The position numbers were made by a program, and so were the translations under genes. DNA of 64,000 bases from Leucocoprinus leucothites (Eukaryota; Basidiomycota; Agaricomycetes; Agaricales; Agaricaceae), in contig JAACJO010000011.1 of the NCBI GenBank assembly GCA_013368445.1, forward strand, positions 1,488,001 to 1,552,000, given 5' to 3'. The notes under the pieces were generated by a model. It did not search any database and was not told the origin of the DNA. It was given only the letters and a program-made list of their open reading frames with translations. Shown piece after piece: positions 42,669 to 56,562 of this stretch. Numbering within the stretch: position 1 is the stretch's first letter; every line of letters starts with the position of its first letter.

Positions 42669-45348
42669 ATGCCCTGGCACGAACACTTCGTAAAGGTGAA
42701 AGTCTTCTTCAAGTCACCCAAAAAGTCAAAGGGCAGACCATCATCGGATTCGGACGCCCACGAGGTCCAGCCTTCACTCAGCAGAATTACTGCACCAGTA
42801 CCCATTCCAGATTGTAGGTGAATCCCTGACTTTGATTTTAACATCATTTTCACCAGCATGATCATCCTCCAGCCTCGAATGATCGAATATCAACGGGCGC
42901 CCAACTAGTAATGGGTACTGCCCTTGACACCCCTATTCGATCCACAAGACAAGGTGCCGCAACGAAAGTGGCATCTTTGTATCCAAGTACGTATTCTCGG
43001 TGTTTATATTCTTCTGGAATCTGACCGGTGGGATTGGTAGCGAACGCACAGAACGGCGGTCCAATCTATAACCATCCTCTACCTCCACTTCCCCCCCTTC
43101 AACCGTCTATACCGCAAACTGCTCCCGCCACAGCGAATACAACATTACAACAAGGTCAGTGAAGCTCACTACAGGGCGGTAGCGGTTGATAACCATCAGG
43201 TTTTATGAACCCCGCAGGCAACTTCGCCGGTGCTCATGACTTTATCATTTACAATGCACAAATGAACGATGGTCCTCTAAATGAAGATCCCGAGTTTACC
43301 GAAAAGGCTAGGCGGACTAGGAATGGAGTACGGACTGAGAAGGAATCGCAAGCGGAGGAGGAAAAGCAAGCGGAAAAGGGTGAGTGGTGCCCAGTTGTTG
43401 TACTCAATGGTGCTTACAATCCCTTGAAGCCCTCCAGCTACTCGCAATCAAAGGAATTCCAGGCGCCATGCTGGACTCAAAAGACCGTGGATATGTCCCC
43501 AGATGTAACGAAGATACTCGTACGGCTTTACGTGGTCGCATTGTCGAGTGGGGAAGAAAGGATGAAGAACCAAAACGCTTACTTTGGTTGTCGGGCCCAG
43601 CTGGGGTAGGAAAATCGGCCGTGGCGCAAACTGTCGCGGAGGAGCTGAAGGAAGGGGGACTTCTGGGTGGTGTTTTCTTTTTCTCCCGACCTAACAATCG
43701 GTCGGATCCCGACGCTGTTGTTCCAACCCTTGTCTATCAGCTCGCTCTACAATTTCCGGAGTACCAACGCATCATCGCCCGGCAACTCAAAAGAGACCCT
43801 CTCATCCTCAACAGGAATCGACGTTCTCAATTCAAGGAGCTCATTATTAACCCCTTTCTCTCGCTCACTTCCCAACTCCATACCATTGCCCAGAAACCTC
43901 TGGTGATTGTTCTCGATGGGCTCGACGAATGCAATGACCGTGAAGCCCAATGCGAGTTTGTGGAGATGATCAGTCATCACATGCGGTTGGAAGGTCCTGC
44001 TTTACGACTTCGTTGGATGATATGCAGTCGTCCGGAGCCTGATATCAAGGTGTCTTTTTCCAGCGAAGACTGCAAGGCGATGTGTCTTCGGAAGAAGCTC
44101 GAAGTTCATGACACTGAAGCCCAAAAAGACGCTCGGCGTATCCTTAATAAAGGATTTGCAGAGATCAGGCAGAGATATCCTGACCAGCTTACGCAGGAAT
44201 GGCCAGACATGGATCAAGTCCGTTTCATCGCGGAAAGGGCATCGGGTCACCTCGGTTTCGCGTCTTTCATCGTCCGATTTGTTGGTGACAAGGTATACGA
44301 TGACCCTTTCGGCCAGCTTCAAGTCTGCCTCAGATTTCTCAAGCAATCCGGAAGCAGTAAGGATCTCAACCCCCTCCATGCGCTCGACCTCCTTTACACC
44401 CAGATCCTTTCCGACATTCCCGCTAATATCTTTTCGACTACTCGACACATCCTCGGGCTGCTCATCTTATATGGTAGTGAGCTTCTGACTGCTGCCGCTC
44501 TCGTGAACTTCCTTGGTCACACTCAACAGTCCTTCTATCGAGCTCTTCGACGTCTCCACTCCGTAATAACTGTCCCTTCTTCCGCTGAGGCCGCCACGAA
44601 ACCGATTCAAGTGTATCACGCATCCTTTGCTGATTACTTGAAGGATCCAGCGCGTGCAGGAAAGTTTGTTTTGGATGAGGGTGCCGTGCACTTTGATGTC
44701 GCAATGAGGGGCTTGAGCTGGTTGGGCTATTGTCGCAAAGGTCTTTCAAGCCAACTTCAGTGATAGAACACAAAAGGCTGACCTAGGGAATCAGATCGTC
44801 CTCCGCCTGCATCTCCGGAACTCACTTGGATTCCGCCTAACAGTACCCGCCAAGCGGTGCTTGATTCTCTGCTAAAATTCTCGTTCTCTCCGTGTTGGAG
44901 AGCATGCCTCCAGGTACCTAAAAATTCTCTGGATACGTTGATAGAGGCATTGGAAGACTTTGACTTTGATCTTGATTATTACCCCTGGTGGAGGTGGGAG
45001 ACACGGGACTTTGCATATTTTATTCGATGGTTGGCTTCATTGGTAAGCTGCTGGGTGCTTGCTCACAACATCAATACTGATTGTCGGCATAATTTCTTGT
45101 AGGGCCCTAAGCATAAAACGCTCATACTCATTGATCGTTGGTCAACCGAAGATGATACAATAGTAAGGGGACAGCATTCGGTCGTTCACCAGGACGATCC
45201 TAAATATTTTACGTCCTTTCTAAGAGACACAATTCCTGCCTCTGTTTATACCATTTATCTTCAGCTGGGTAAAAACTATTTGACAACTTTCCAGCTTTGT
45301 GTTTCTGTCACATATACTGGCCAGTTTATAAGTATGAGAAACTACTGA
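42669..45348 (+). CDS. short NACHT NTPase (NLR2), paralogue of NLR1
   Basis: Seven exons, 42669-42813, 42873-42986, 43041-43154, 43218-43379, 43430-44740, 44795-45042 and 45103-45348, about 779 aa. The N-terminal 115 residues are basic then Pro-rich (NHPLPPLPPLQPSIPQ). Exon 4 begins with GNFAGAHDFIIYNAQMNDG, the counterpart of GSFANAHNFTIG in NLR1, followed by a charged helix. The lead-in is IKGIPGAMLDSKDRGYVPRC. Walker A GPAGVGKS is at about residue 235, Walker B LVIVLDGLDECND, then WMICSRPEPD. The downstream helical region has ALDLLYTQILSDIP and YHASFADYLKD. The C-terminus has FDFDLDYYPWWRWETRDFAY, as in NLR1. No repeat domain follows. It is about 80 residues longer than NLR1, owing to two extra short exons upstream. 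The exon 1 to exon 2 acceptor (CCTCCAG) was chosen because nearer AGs give stops. Confidence 0.85.
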
Positions 45349-46265
45349 TTGTCTTTTCACATATTCATCACATACAATATACATACTCTATTTGTAAATC
45401 ACTCCCCTTTAATGTAGCATAACGGTTTAAGCTCGCTCAGTACACTCAGCGAATTGGTATCATGAATATAAATCCTCGTCAGAGCGATCGAGAAACTCAG
45501 GAAGAGCACCTCTCAGTAGCCTCCCATATTATCAAGCCTCATACTTAATGGCATAGGGGGAAGAGCCGATGGACTAAGTGGGGATGACTGGGAGACGGAG
45601 TTAGGTGTTAGAAGACTTAGTTTTACAAGGATTACGAATATGCCTAGAAGCCAACCCGAGAACCTCAAGGAGTGTTGTTAACATCATCAAATCGACATCC
45701 TCTTTCACCTCTTTTATCATTTCTTTTTCTACCTTCCTCCGATCTCCGCCCCTGCAATAAGATAAGGTGTCCAAACTCCGGCCCATAGAACATTGTAACT
45801 CAGATCACTTCTAGTAGTTCCTAGTTTCGATAACGCTGAAGACTGCCAGTCACCAATGTGCGTTATGCTACCTCCGCCCGTAATATTGTTTACATATTAA
45901 TGAATGTAAAACGAATCCTGGATTCAACCTGCCCGCCCAGACAATCCAGTGGAAGAGCGGCACGTTCAAATGTGTGACTTGGTGGGGGGGGGGGGCGTCA
46001 AAACGCAGAGAGATCCACTCAGACCGAGGATCCTGGCCGGGAGTAAAATACAGATCCTACCGGGAGATTGAGCTATACTATCCTCAGGCGCGAAGGAGTA
46101 CACTAAAGAATCATGTTATGTGGTGAAAAGTGATGTTTCACTCGTATTATGGGTCGTGAAGGCCCCAATCAATCCAATTAATTTGAGGAAGCTAGTATGC
46201 TGGTATTATGCGAGGAGTATGCTATATCTATCGTATGAAAATATATATGTCAATCTAGTAAGTGT
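45349..46265. other. intergenic, convergent; contains a G homopolymer
   Basis: Between NLR2 and the old yellow enzyme gene. A run of 12 G lies at 45984-45995. No gene. Confidence 0.55.
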
Positions 46266-47909
<1,644 letters not shown>

Positions 47910-48826
47910 GAAGGATTATCGGTTAGGGCGAAGAAGGTGTGAATGTGAGGGAGGTTGATTGGACGATTGGAATGATGAGGTTACTGCAAGGGGGATGGCA
48001 CTTATATAGTCCTTGAATGGACACATTCATCCCATTGGTCGTGCGTACGAGTCGCTGAATAAGTCAGTCCGAACGATTTGATATCTACTGTCATGAATTT
48101 GGTCAGAACTCGCTCGAAGATTAATGAGAGATGTTTCAGCACTCTACACGATAAGGCGCAATGTCGATCCGAAATAACCGTCCACATCACCCCGGCAGAA
48201 AGGGAAACAGCTTCTTGAAGACAGTGATGAGTAATTGCTCGAACAAGTCCCATTGGATTATCTTTGCCAAGGCGTCATCATGAGTTGCTTTCTGTTGCTT
48301 TGTAAGAGGAAGACAGATTTAGGTTCTTTTCCGAAAGTCTTGTTGCCAAGTGAGGAATAGGGTAAAGTGCCAGACAGTCATGGAGGGAATGCATGCTCAA
48401 CCGGCAAATTCCGCGTGACTAAGGAAGTATCTGTCAAGCGCTCTGCATATAAACGTCAATGTCATATCGGAATTTCGTTGTTTGCTTTGCAGCGTGGGAT
48501 ATCGGTGGTACTTCAGGGAAAAGGCTACAAAGAAAGTATAGGATGTTTGGATGACAATCACCCGTCGATGTCTCCGAGCGGCTTGACGTTTGTGGACCTA
48601 TGTGTCCACGACTCAGTGTTGTGCGGGTCGCCGGAAAGTCGGAGGCAGTTGTTTGCTAGCCGGATAAGCGAGAAAAACAACTTCTGCCGACTTTACCCAA
48701 CCTAGCAGGCGACTTTATCCCACGATAGTCCGGGCCGCTCGTAGCTGTAGCATCAGTTGTCAGTAAACAGCGGCTCGATGAACAGATTCAAAATATAATA
48801 GTGATGTAGGTAGTCTAAATACATGA
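47910..48826. other. promoter region of the old yellow enzyme gene and intergenic
   Basis: No gene with recognisable content. The plus-strand frame 48367-48705 (112 codons) has no domain or intron partner. Confidence 0.5.
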
Positions 48827-49399
48827 TTATAATGTGAGGATATTATCATTAGTCTCGTCTAAATCTATCTCTAAGTCTAGATCACTGGGTGCATCGAGAT
48901 TAAGGAGGTCAAACAGTTCTAGCTCATCTTCCAAACTCCCAACTGCACCCCAGCTGTGGCTATCGACCCAATGTTTTTTTGAGAAATCAAAGAGCTGCTG
49001 AATTGGGATTGATACAGTGCCTGCAAGTGGGGCATCGGGTTCATCATCTCCGGCTTCCCCAGCTTCGTCAACGAGGCTTGCAACATTTGCGGTGATAGTT
49101 CTAAGAGGTCGAGTACTTACACTGGTTGTGACAGCTGGCTCGAGGATAGGTGAGGTAGAATTGGGTATGGAAGAGGCAGGTGTCGAGGCTGGGGCTGATG
49201 TGTTGATTTCTGGAGTTGGCTGCACCGGATCCTGTTCTCCGAGAGCTCTAAACATCCGTTTATTGCGGCATTTGCCTCCCCGAGAAATATCCCGAACTTG
49301 CTCATCACGAATATACATTTTGGGTTCAGCAAGGTCAAGCAAGTTCTGCCTTTGGCCAAGAATCGATTGTGTAATGGCTTCGGCTAGCCTGACTTTCAC
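48827..49399 (-). CDS. hypothetical protein, possible transposon-derived C-terminal fragment
   Basis: A single 190-codon open frame starting MKVRLAEAITQSILGQRQNL. The middle is Ser/Thr/Pro-rich (NTSAPASTPASSIPNSTSP). The C-terminal 60 residues are strongly acidic and aromatic (FDFSKKHWVDSHSWGAVGSL, then ELELFDLLNLDAPSDLDLEI). Composition is non-random, with a clear protein-like amphipathic pattern, but I do not recognise a family. Similar acidic tails occur at the C-termini of large fungal transposase-like ORFs, so a 5'-truncated element is possible. No upstream exon or terminal repeat was found. Confidence 0.3.
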   Translation of the reverse strand: MKVRLAEAITQSILGQRQNLLDLAEPKMYIRDEQVRDISRGGKCRNKRMFRALGEQDPVQPTPEINTSAPASTPASSIPNSTSPILEPAVTTSVSTRPLRTITANVASLVDEAGEAGDDEPDAPLAGTVSIPIQQLFDFSKKHWVDSHSWGAVGSLEDELELFDLLNLDAPSDLDLEIDLDETNDNILTL

Positions 49400-51454
49400 G
49401 ACTTAAGTCGGCAGTCCATCATCAAAATCGACGACAAGTCGCGTAAGCTATCCATCTGACTTCGGACCTAAGTCACTGTCCCGTTTTCATCTCTTTCGCC
49501 TAGGCACCTTGGACTTTGTCTATTGTGCTTCCTCTCTTATTGTACTCGCAAGCATATGTGGTATAAATTAGCACGATGTACACCGTAGCTCTTGCGCCGC
49601 TCTAAGAAACTGAGTATTTTGACTTATAAGTATTCTTGCGCAAACACTCGGTTGCTGAATTAATCTTTGAATTTCTATCAGTCCATAAGATCCTCTGAAC
49701 TGATTGAGATCGGCAGCAAGGCCTGAGCGTTCAAGTAGCTAGAGGCAGTGGCGAGCAGGAGTACCCGGACTGCCATCTGAATGTACTTTTTGATAAAACT
49801 CCGGGACGAAATTGTCACATAGCAAGCTCTTGATCGGGTCTACTGTGGTCAAGAAGATGCTGGATTATGAACTCTGCTTTCATGGTTTGTATTATTGGGA
49901 TTTGTACTCCATGGCAAGGCTCGCTTTTATCTGATATACGACCCCCGCCCATACTCGTTATGATTACACAGAGATTATGGCGCGCTCAATACCCTTAACC
50001 TGGGGACAAAAGGTTAGTACGCCACAGGTTTCTCATATAAGAAATCCGACACAGCCACGCATTTTCCAAGCGCTTGACCTACCAGAGTCACGGCGCTCCA
50101 GGGCTACTGAGGCATTGGTGTACACGACCCTCCATATCTCAGGTTCAGTGTGCCCTCAATGCCTCTTCTAGTAAACGCGAAGGAAACCATTCTGGCCTTT
50201 GATCAATTGTGTGCGAGGGAAGGGGATGGAAAAAGGAAGATCAGCATTTAATGGAGTTTTCTGTCAGGTGAATCTCTCGAAGGGCAAACTTAGTTCTCTA
50301 ATCTATCTGGAGTACGCCTTCAAAATTACAGCCGTCGTATATTCAGGGCTCTCTTTTGTTTCTCTTGAGTACTGGATGAAGGAAAACATAAGTGCACCCG
50401 TTCTTTCAACCGAATTCGCCTCAGTAGAAAGTTGTTAGCGAAACCTTTGCAAGGGGCCAGACTTAGATCAGCTGCATGTTCTGTATTCCACCAACCCTCT
50501 ATTGGTGCCGACTAAGGACGTTATCAATACGGGTTCTCCAGCCTAACGCTATGATGAATGTGGGGAGGGATTTGGGCGACCCGACATCGGGCACTAATCG
50601 CGGCAGCCGGTTTTGAAACTAATATATATGGTTCAAAAGTCCTTGATGTGAACCCCACGACCTTGAGAGACCGGACGCCACACCAACGCCACACATGTAC
50701 TGGTACAAATTTGCCCCACCATAAGTAAGGATAGCGCTCGGCTGCTTAGCGATGTCCAATTGACAACCGGAGATTTTCTGTCAAACTGAAATGCCGAAAA
50801 TGCATCTTAAGTATGTTATCTATAAGTGCCAGATGATATATCTAAAGACTCGGTTTTCAAGCGTGGGTCGCTATCATAAATTGAGTTCATGAACTCGATA
50901 GGAACAATCGTCCACTGATAGTGAAAACTACTTTTTGTGATCAGTGAAAATGGAAGCCGAATACCGAGTTGACCGGATCCGAATCAAGTGATGCTAATTC
51001 TGAAATAGTACATGGCTTAGATTTAGCTCAGATCAACGCCACTGCATGTGGTGCACTTGGCGGAGCAGTGCTCGAAAATAAAAATAGGCAAGGAAATAGA
51101 GTCTCGATGGGTCTCGATGCCCAGGGTGATGATGGACCACTGATCAAAGGAGAGTTTATTAGTCTTAGCATGCACTCTTTCATGATGCTAGGTTTTACAG
51201 ATACTAAGGAGTATTGTTCCGTGTCGATCAAAGAACGGTATACAACAAGGAGGGGAAATTTATATAGCACACAACATGAACCCCAAAGGGATGTGAAAAA
51301 TTGGGAAAGGACGGGATGTGATTAGGTATGGAAGTCGCCAGTGTCAAATGAAATAAGCCAGAAATAAATGTTACAAAGAATGGCGGGACGAGAGCGAGAG
51401 CAAGTCGAGAGGAAGGGTATGGGAAGAATATGGGAAGAATGGTGTGTAAAGTAT
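49400..51454. other. intergenic, no gene seen
   Basis: Short frames only (49977-50171, 50199-50438, 50969-51325), none with recognisable features. Sequence is moderately AT-rich with no visible repeat. Confidence 0.5.
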
Positions 51455-53719
51455 TCAGATGGGACTTGGGTCTTCTTCGCAGTGCACAGAACGTTCGATG
51501 TTGATAGTTACCTGAGTAACGGACAGGTTGTTAGTTTCTTTTATTGCGGCCGCCTGTGGGATCGGAAGGGACTGACTTTTGGTGAACGGATTGGTGGGAA
51601 CAACGGGTTGCCTGACGAATCCTTTGAAGAAAACTGCATACCGCTGAGAACAGATTTCTTGTTATTTGGCCGTGTTAGTGCAATCTTAATGGTGATATTC
51701 ACAGGATGATGACTTACCCGTCGTCCTTCGGCGAAATGGAATCCGTTCTCACGTGGACCCGTACTTGATCTTGCGTGGCGGAGAACTTTTCGAGTGTTGA
51801 GTCTGAATGGAGTGTGAGCACTAGGAGCATAACAGTATCTGAAAGCGAGACTCACGTCACCAGGATGGAGTTGGCGTATACTAATGTGGGAAAAAAGATT
51901 GGGTTGCATGGGCAATAAAAGTCAGATATGGTAAATTTGCCACGGAAAACAATTGATAAAGTGAATGACTGATAATCGTCGGGGAAAATACTCCAACGAA
52001 ACAAGTGGGTCGGGTACTGTTGAATGGGTAAAGGAGGCTGAAAGTAGCAACTCACACTTTGCGATGACGAAGTGTAGTCCCATGAAGACGAGGTTGTCAT
52101 TCATCGCCAGCCACTAACCAAGCATCCCGTGTCAGCCATTGCATTAATGTTTCTGCCTGATCGGTAAAGGGAAGAAGCAACATACGAAAATCATAGAAAC
52201 AATGGTCCCGGCGCTGATCCGTCCAAAAATAGCACAACGAAAGCGTCAAACTGTCAATATGGGCCCCTAGAAGAGCAGGGATGGTCGAACACGCACGTGG
52301 TGAGCGCACCCGTTTCGAATGCGTAGCGGATGAGTGTGTCAATAACGGCATTCAAACTGCGTGGAACAGGGCACCATGTCAGGCGAGGGCATGTGGACAG
52401 CAAAGTGGTTCCCGTACTTGAAATCGCTCGTGCGACTAGTTTTCAGGAGGAAGAAGAGCGAGCCGGTTATAAGAATATCCACAGCCGTTGAGAGTACCAG
52501 TCCGAGTGTGAACACCCACTGTACATTTCGGGTTAGCAAAGAAAATGAGGTGTCAGTCGGCCGGTCGGCATGCGAGAGAAGGACGTACTTTGAAATTCGC
52601 CTTGAAGCTGGGAAAGGTATCGTTCAAGATCCTGAGAAGTGGTGGGGTTAGAATCAAGATGACCTCGGGCAACCATGTGAGACCGAAGAGTTCGGGTACT
52701 GAACATACATTTCGGCAGTCGTTACTGAAGGAGAGTTCGGGCAATCAGGGTTAATGTGAAGACGACACGGGAGTCCGGGCGCTTACCAGTGGCAGATACT
52801 TGATTTTATATGATAGACAAGGATCAGACTAATTCCTCCTACAGCAACGCTGAGACACTCACTTAGGCGGAAGAGGGCTAGCAGGAGCTTGACACATCGA
52901 GGTTAGGCTGTGAGCTACTCAAACGTCAAAAATAACGTACAATAGGAACGACCAAGAACCAATTTCTTCGGCTGACTGGACGAGAGTCAGAAGTTGGAAC
53001 ATTCTTGGCAGCAACGCAGACTTACGCATGAAGATACGATGCGAAAAGAAACTGCGTGATGTTTAGCAACCAGCCCCTCGATACGGCAAAGCGATTCGTA
53101 CCAATGAACAACGAATGTCAAAATGCCCTGTTAAGTAATTTAGCGTCCAGAATGAAGATTGAGAACGAATCAAAGCTGACCGTCACGGCTACAGTGGCCT
53201 GGAGGGTAAATCAGTTTCGAGCATAATAGTGACTAACCGGCTCAACGTACCGAAACGGACCTGGTGGATCGAATTGATCAGTCTCAACAAGTATAAAACC
53301 AAGGTAGGTCTCACCAATAAATATTGCTTATCTCCTGCTCGTTCCCAAAATCTCCAATAAGATAATCCCAGAGACCTGCCCATACGAGTCCGGTGTGCAA
53401 GATGTCGAGACCCCTGGAGATGGTTGTCGGCATGGGAAGGTCACGCGTTTTTTCCATTGAGGCTCACCAGATTACAAGGACCTTGGGAGAAGCTGAGTAA
53501 AAATTGTAGCAGACCAAGAAGGTGAGCATACCAATGCTTTGATTCTGCCCCGATCTCCCTCGTACATTTTGAAGTAAATGACGACCTGAAGCGCCACCAG
53601 TCCACTGAGCCTGAGAGACATTCAGCCAATGAACGTAAAAATAGTCAGACTAAAACATACAAAGACGCGTAGAGTCCGCCCAAAAGCAGGGCACCATATG
53701 TTGCGGGGACGTTGACCAT
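51455..53719 (-). CDS. DUF6534-type seven-helix membrane protein
   Basis: Multi-exon minus-strand gene of at least a dozen short exons. The start is MVNVPATYGALLLGGLYASL, then LSGLVALQVVIYFKMYEGDR, LDILHTGLVWAGLWDYLIGD and ATVAVTGILTFVVHCFFSHR. These are followed by RRNWFLVVPI, VQWVFTLGLVLSTAVDILIT, GSLFFLLKTSRTS and DTLIRYAFETGAL. Near the end come LVFMGLHFVIAKLYANSILV and TLNTRKVLRH, and the tail ends VTINIERSVHCEEDPSPI. This order (GxLxxxxLyGxxxxQ, D..HT.....WDYLI, A..DI.IT..L...L..SRT, KLY.NS.L..LN.R) is the hallmark of the Agaricomycete DUF6534 family. Its function is unknown; it may be a receptor or transporter. One join is doubtful. Around 52170-52270 the hydrophobic frame (CAIFGRISAGTIVSMIF) has a TGA at its 5' edge, while the frame that splices cleanly is not hydrophobic. 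A one-base disruption, or an assembly error, is possible. Confidence 0.78.
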
Positions 53720-54445
53720 GTTGTGTGCGGAGGACAAGTAAGGGGGGGGAGTCCACTAGTCGTAAGCGGTCGAAGCGATGTATTAAATGAATCGGGCATA
53801 GTTCCCGGAGGGGACATGACCTAATATTAACCGGATGACCCTTGCTTGGAGTAGTCCCAGATGGATCTGAGTGATCCCACAGCCAGGGTCCACCATCTCG
53901 AAATTTGATTTGACGAGAGAAGGGGAAGCCCAGAATATGGCAACATCACTCAGCACTGTGTTTTACATTTCTGGTGGCGCATATTGAAGATTAGCATCGG
54001 ACTTTCTTATTGCCTGCGGCTATGCTGCTTCACAAAGACTTCGTAGCACAGCAGCATGTGACCGCCGAAATTTGAAATTTGAAATGTATGGAGGCCCGCC
54101 GCGGTCCCGCTTTGGGAAAGCATTGGAATGTGATCACAAACAACCTGACTGAGAAATCTCGGTAACTGGATGACTTCCCGTAGGAATTTTGGAGGAATCA
54201 ATGCTTTTAGAACCAGAAGTATTCGAATATAGTTTTTCGGGTGTTTAATGTCTCCATTTGAGCGATGGCTAAATCGTGGTCGGAGAAAGGGAGGAGCGAG
54301 AACAATGGCGGAAAAAGCCAAAGCGCTGCGGCAGGGGCGGCATCCTCGCGGGGGTGGCCGCCAGCCCTGACGCAAAGCTTACATCAGCAAATCAATATGT
54401 TCTGCGATCGCGTCCAACTGTCCAAAGATCCACCAAGCCTCCATA
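53720..54445. promoter_or_regulatory. divergent promoter region of the DUF6534-type gene and CCT3
   Basis: About 0.7 kb between divergent starts. A minus-strand frame (54375-54007) has no recognisable content. Both promoters should lie here; no clear TATA box. Confidence 0.4.
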
Positions 54446-56562
54446 ATGGCCACACAGACTCCGGTTTTTGTGATGAGTATGTGTTCATTGTGATATCTCA
54501 GATTTATACTAATCTACTTGTAGACACCGCGCCTGAGCGTCAGTCAGGACGCAAGGCCCAGATCTCAAATATCACTGCGGCGAAAGTATGTTATCGCGCT
54601 CTCCACCCCAATCGGCCACGTTATTTACATCTCCAAGACAGTTGCAGACGTGATAAGGACATGTCTTGGGCCCAAGGCTATGCTGAAAATGATTCTGGAC
54701 CCGATGGGCGGCATTTTGTAAGTGAATGAAACATCTGTGCGCAATTGCATAATGACTCTTCTTTCAGGCTCACAAATGATGGGAACGCCATTCTTCGAGA
54801 GATCGATGTTGCACATCCTGCAGCCAAAAACATGATTGAACTTTCACGGACGCAGGATGAGGAGTGTGGTGATGGAACGACGAGTGTCATCATCCTTGGT
54901 GCGTCCTGAGCCAATCACGAAAGATTTCACGCTGATGTTGGCTTTTTACCGAAGCTGGAGAGATTCTCGCTCAGTCACTATCACAACTAGAACGCGACAT
55001 CCACCCTGTCGTCATCATCTCTGCTTATAACAAAGCACTCAAGGAAGCACTCGAAATTGTCAAGCGTATATCGGTCCCGATCGACGTCAATGACGACGAA
55101 CAAATGCTGAAGCTCATCAAAACATCGATCGGAACCAAATTCGTGGTCCGGTGGTCTGACTTGATGTGTAAATTGGCTCTGCAAGCCGTAAAAACAGTCT
55201 CCCAGGAGGAGGGTTCGATGAAGACAGTCGATATCAAACGATATGCTCGAGTAGAAAAGATTCCTGGCGGTGAAATCGAGCAAAGTCGCGTGCTAGATGG
55301 TGTCATGCTCAACAAGGACATTACTCATCCCAACATGCGCAGACGAATTAAGAATCCTCGCATAATCCTCTTAGATTGTCCTCTGGAATACAAGAAGGGC
55401 GAGTCTCAGACGAACATGGAGTTCTCCAAAGAAACAGACTGGGAGCGCGCACAAGTCATTGAGGAGGAGCAGGTTAAGGCTCTTTGTCATAAAATCGTCG
55501 AATTCAAACCCGATCTCATCTTCACGGAAAAGGGTGTCTCCGGTATGTCTCGCCCCTTTGCCTTCCACTCTCTTGCTGAAAGTTTTATTCTAAGATCTCG
55601 CCCAGCATGTCTTCGTCCAGAATAATATCACTGCCATCCGTCGAGTTCGCAAATCAGATAACAACAGAATCGCTCTAGCCGTTGGTGCTACGATAGTCAA
55701 TCGGGTCGAGGATTTGCGGGAAAGTGATGTTGGTACCAAGTGTGGCTTGTTCAACATTGAAAAAATCGGTGACGAGTAGGTTGACCTCGGCATTGATAAA
55801 TGGAGAAATCTCAAACTAAAAAAACCTTCTATCCGATCAGATACTTTACGTTTTTGACCGAATGCAAGACGCCCAAAGCCTGTACAATTCTCCTCCGCGG
55901 ACCCTCGAAGGACATCCTGAATGAAATTGATAGAAACCTCGCCGATGCCATGTCCGTTGCCAGAAATGTTGTGTTCGATCCCACCCTCGCCCCCGGTGGT
56001 GGCGCTACTGAGATGGCCATCAGTGTCGGTCTCCACGCAAAAGCGCGATCTGTTGTTGGAGTCGAGGGATGGCCTTTCCGGGCTGTTGCAGATGCCATGG
56101 AAGTTATCCCAAGGACGTTGGTGCAGAACAGTGGAGGCAATGCGATCAGGGTTTTGACTGAACTTAGAGTGCGTCTTCTTCTTCTCATACTCTCACATCT
56201 AATTATGCTTCTGTGATTGGTGATTACCGTTTCATTGACATTTGTGATCTTCGTAGGCCAAACATGCGAATGGTGAGAATTCGTGGGGTGTGAACGGAGA
56301 TACTGGGAAGATTGTTGATATGAAGGAGTATGGTCTCTATGAGTCCGCCAGTGTGAAGATTCAGACTCTAAAAACAGCCATCGAGGTTCGCTTGACTCCC
56401 ACGACGTCGTTTCTAGCAGTTTTGATTGATTGTGTCTGGTTCTTTTAGGCGGCGCGTATGTTGCTTCGTGTCGATGACGTTGTTCAAGCAATAAGGAAGG
56501 ATCGTGGGCAGGACGGAGGGGCTGAACAAGGTGCTGTTCCGGAGGAAATGGTGGAGCAGTGA
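54446..56562 (+). CDS. CCT3: chaperonin-containing TCP-1 subunit gamma
   Basis: Nine exons: 54446-54476, 54524-54585, 54638-54717, 54768-54898, 54955-55542, 55595-55775, 55841-56168, 56257-56385, 56449-56562; 547 aa, the usual subunit length. Gamma subunit of the cytosolic TRiC/CCT folding ring (actin, tubulin and others). Landmarks: [60 protein letters not shown] and [19 protein letters not shown] (ATP-binding GDGTTS). The gamma-specific [19 protein letters not shown] follows, then [35 protein letters not shown] and [20 protein letters not shown]. It ends [16 protein letters not shown] and [15 protein letters not shown]. The first coding exon is only 31 nt. All introns close in frame. The C-terminal tail after VVQAIRK is divergent and Gly/Gln/Glu-rich, as in other fungi. 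Confidence 0.97.

Noticed and set aside
49117..49406. Frames on both strands overlapping the 190-codon ORF at 48.8-49.4 kb
   Set aside because: Shadows of that ORF with low-complexity translations.
50969..51325. Plus-strand 118-codon frame beyond the 3' end of the DUF6534-type gene
   Set aside because: No ATG at its start, no motif and no splice partners.
54007..54375. Minus-strand 122-codon frame in the CCT3 promoter region
   Set aside because: No recognisable feature; lies in a divergent promoter.
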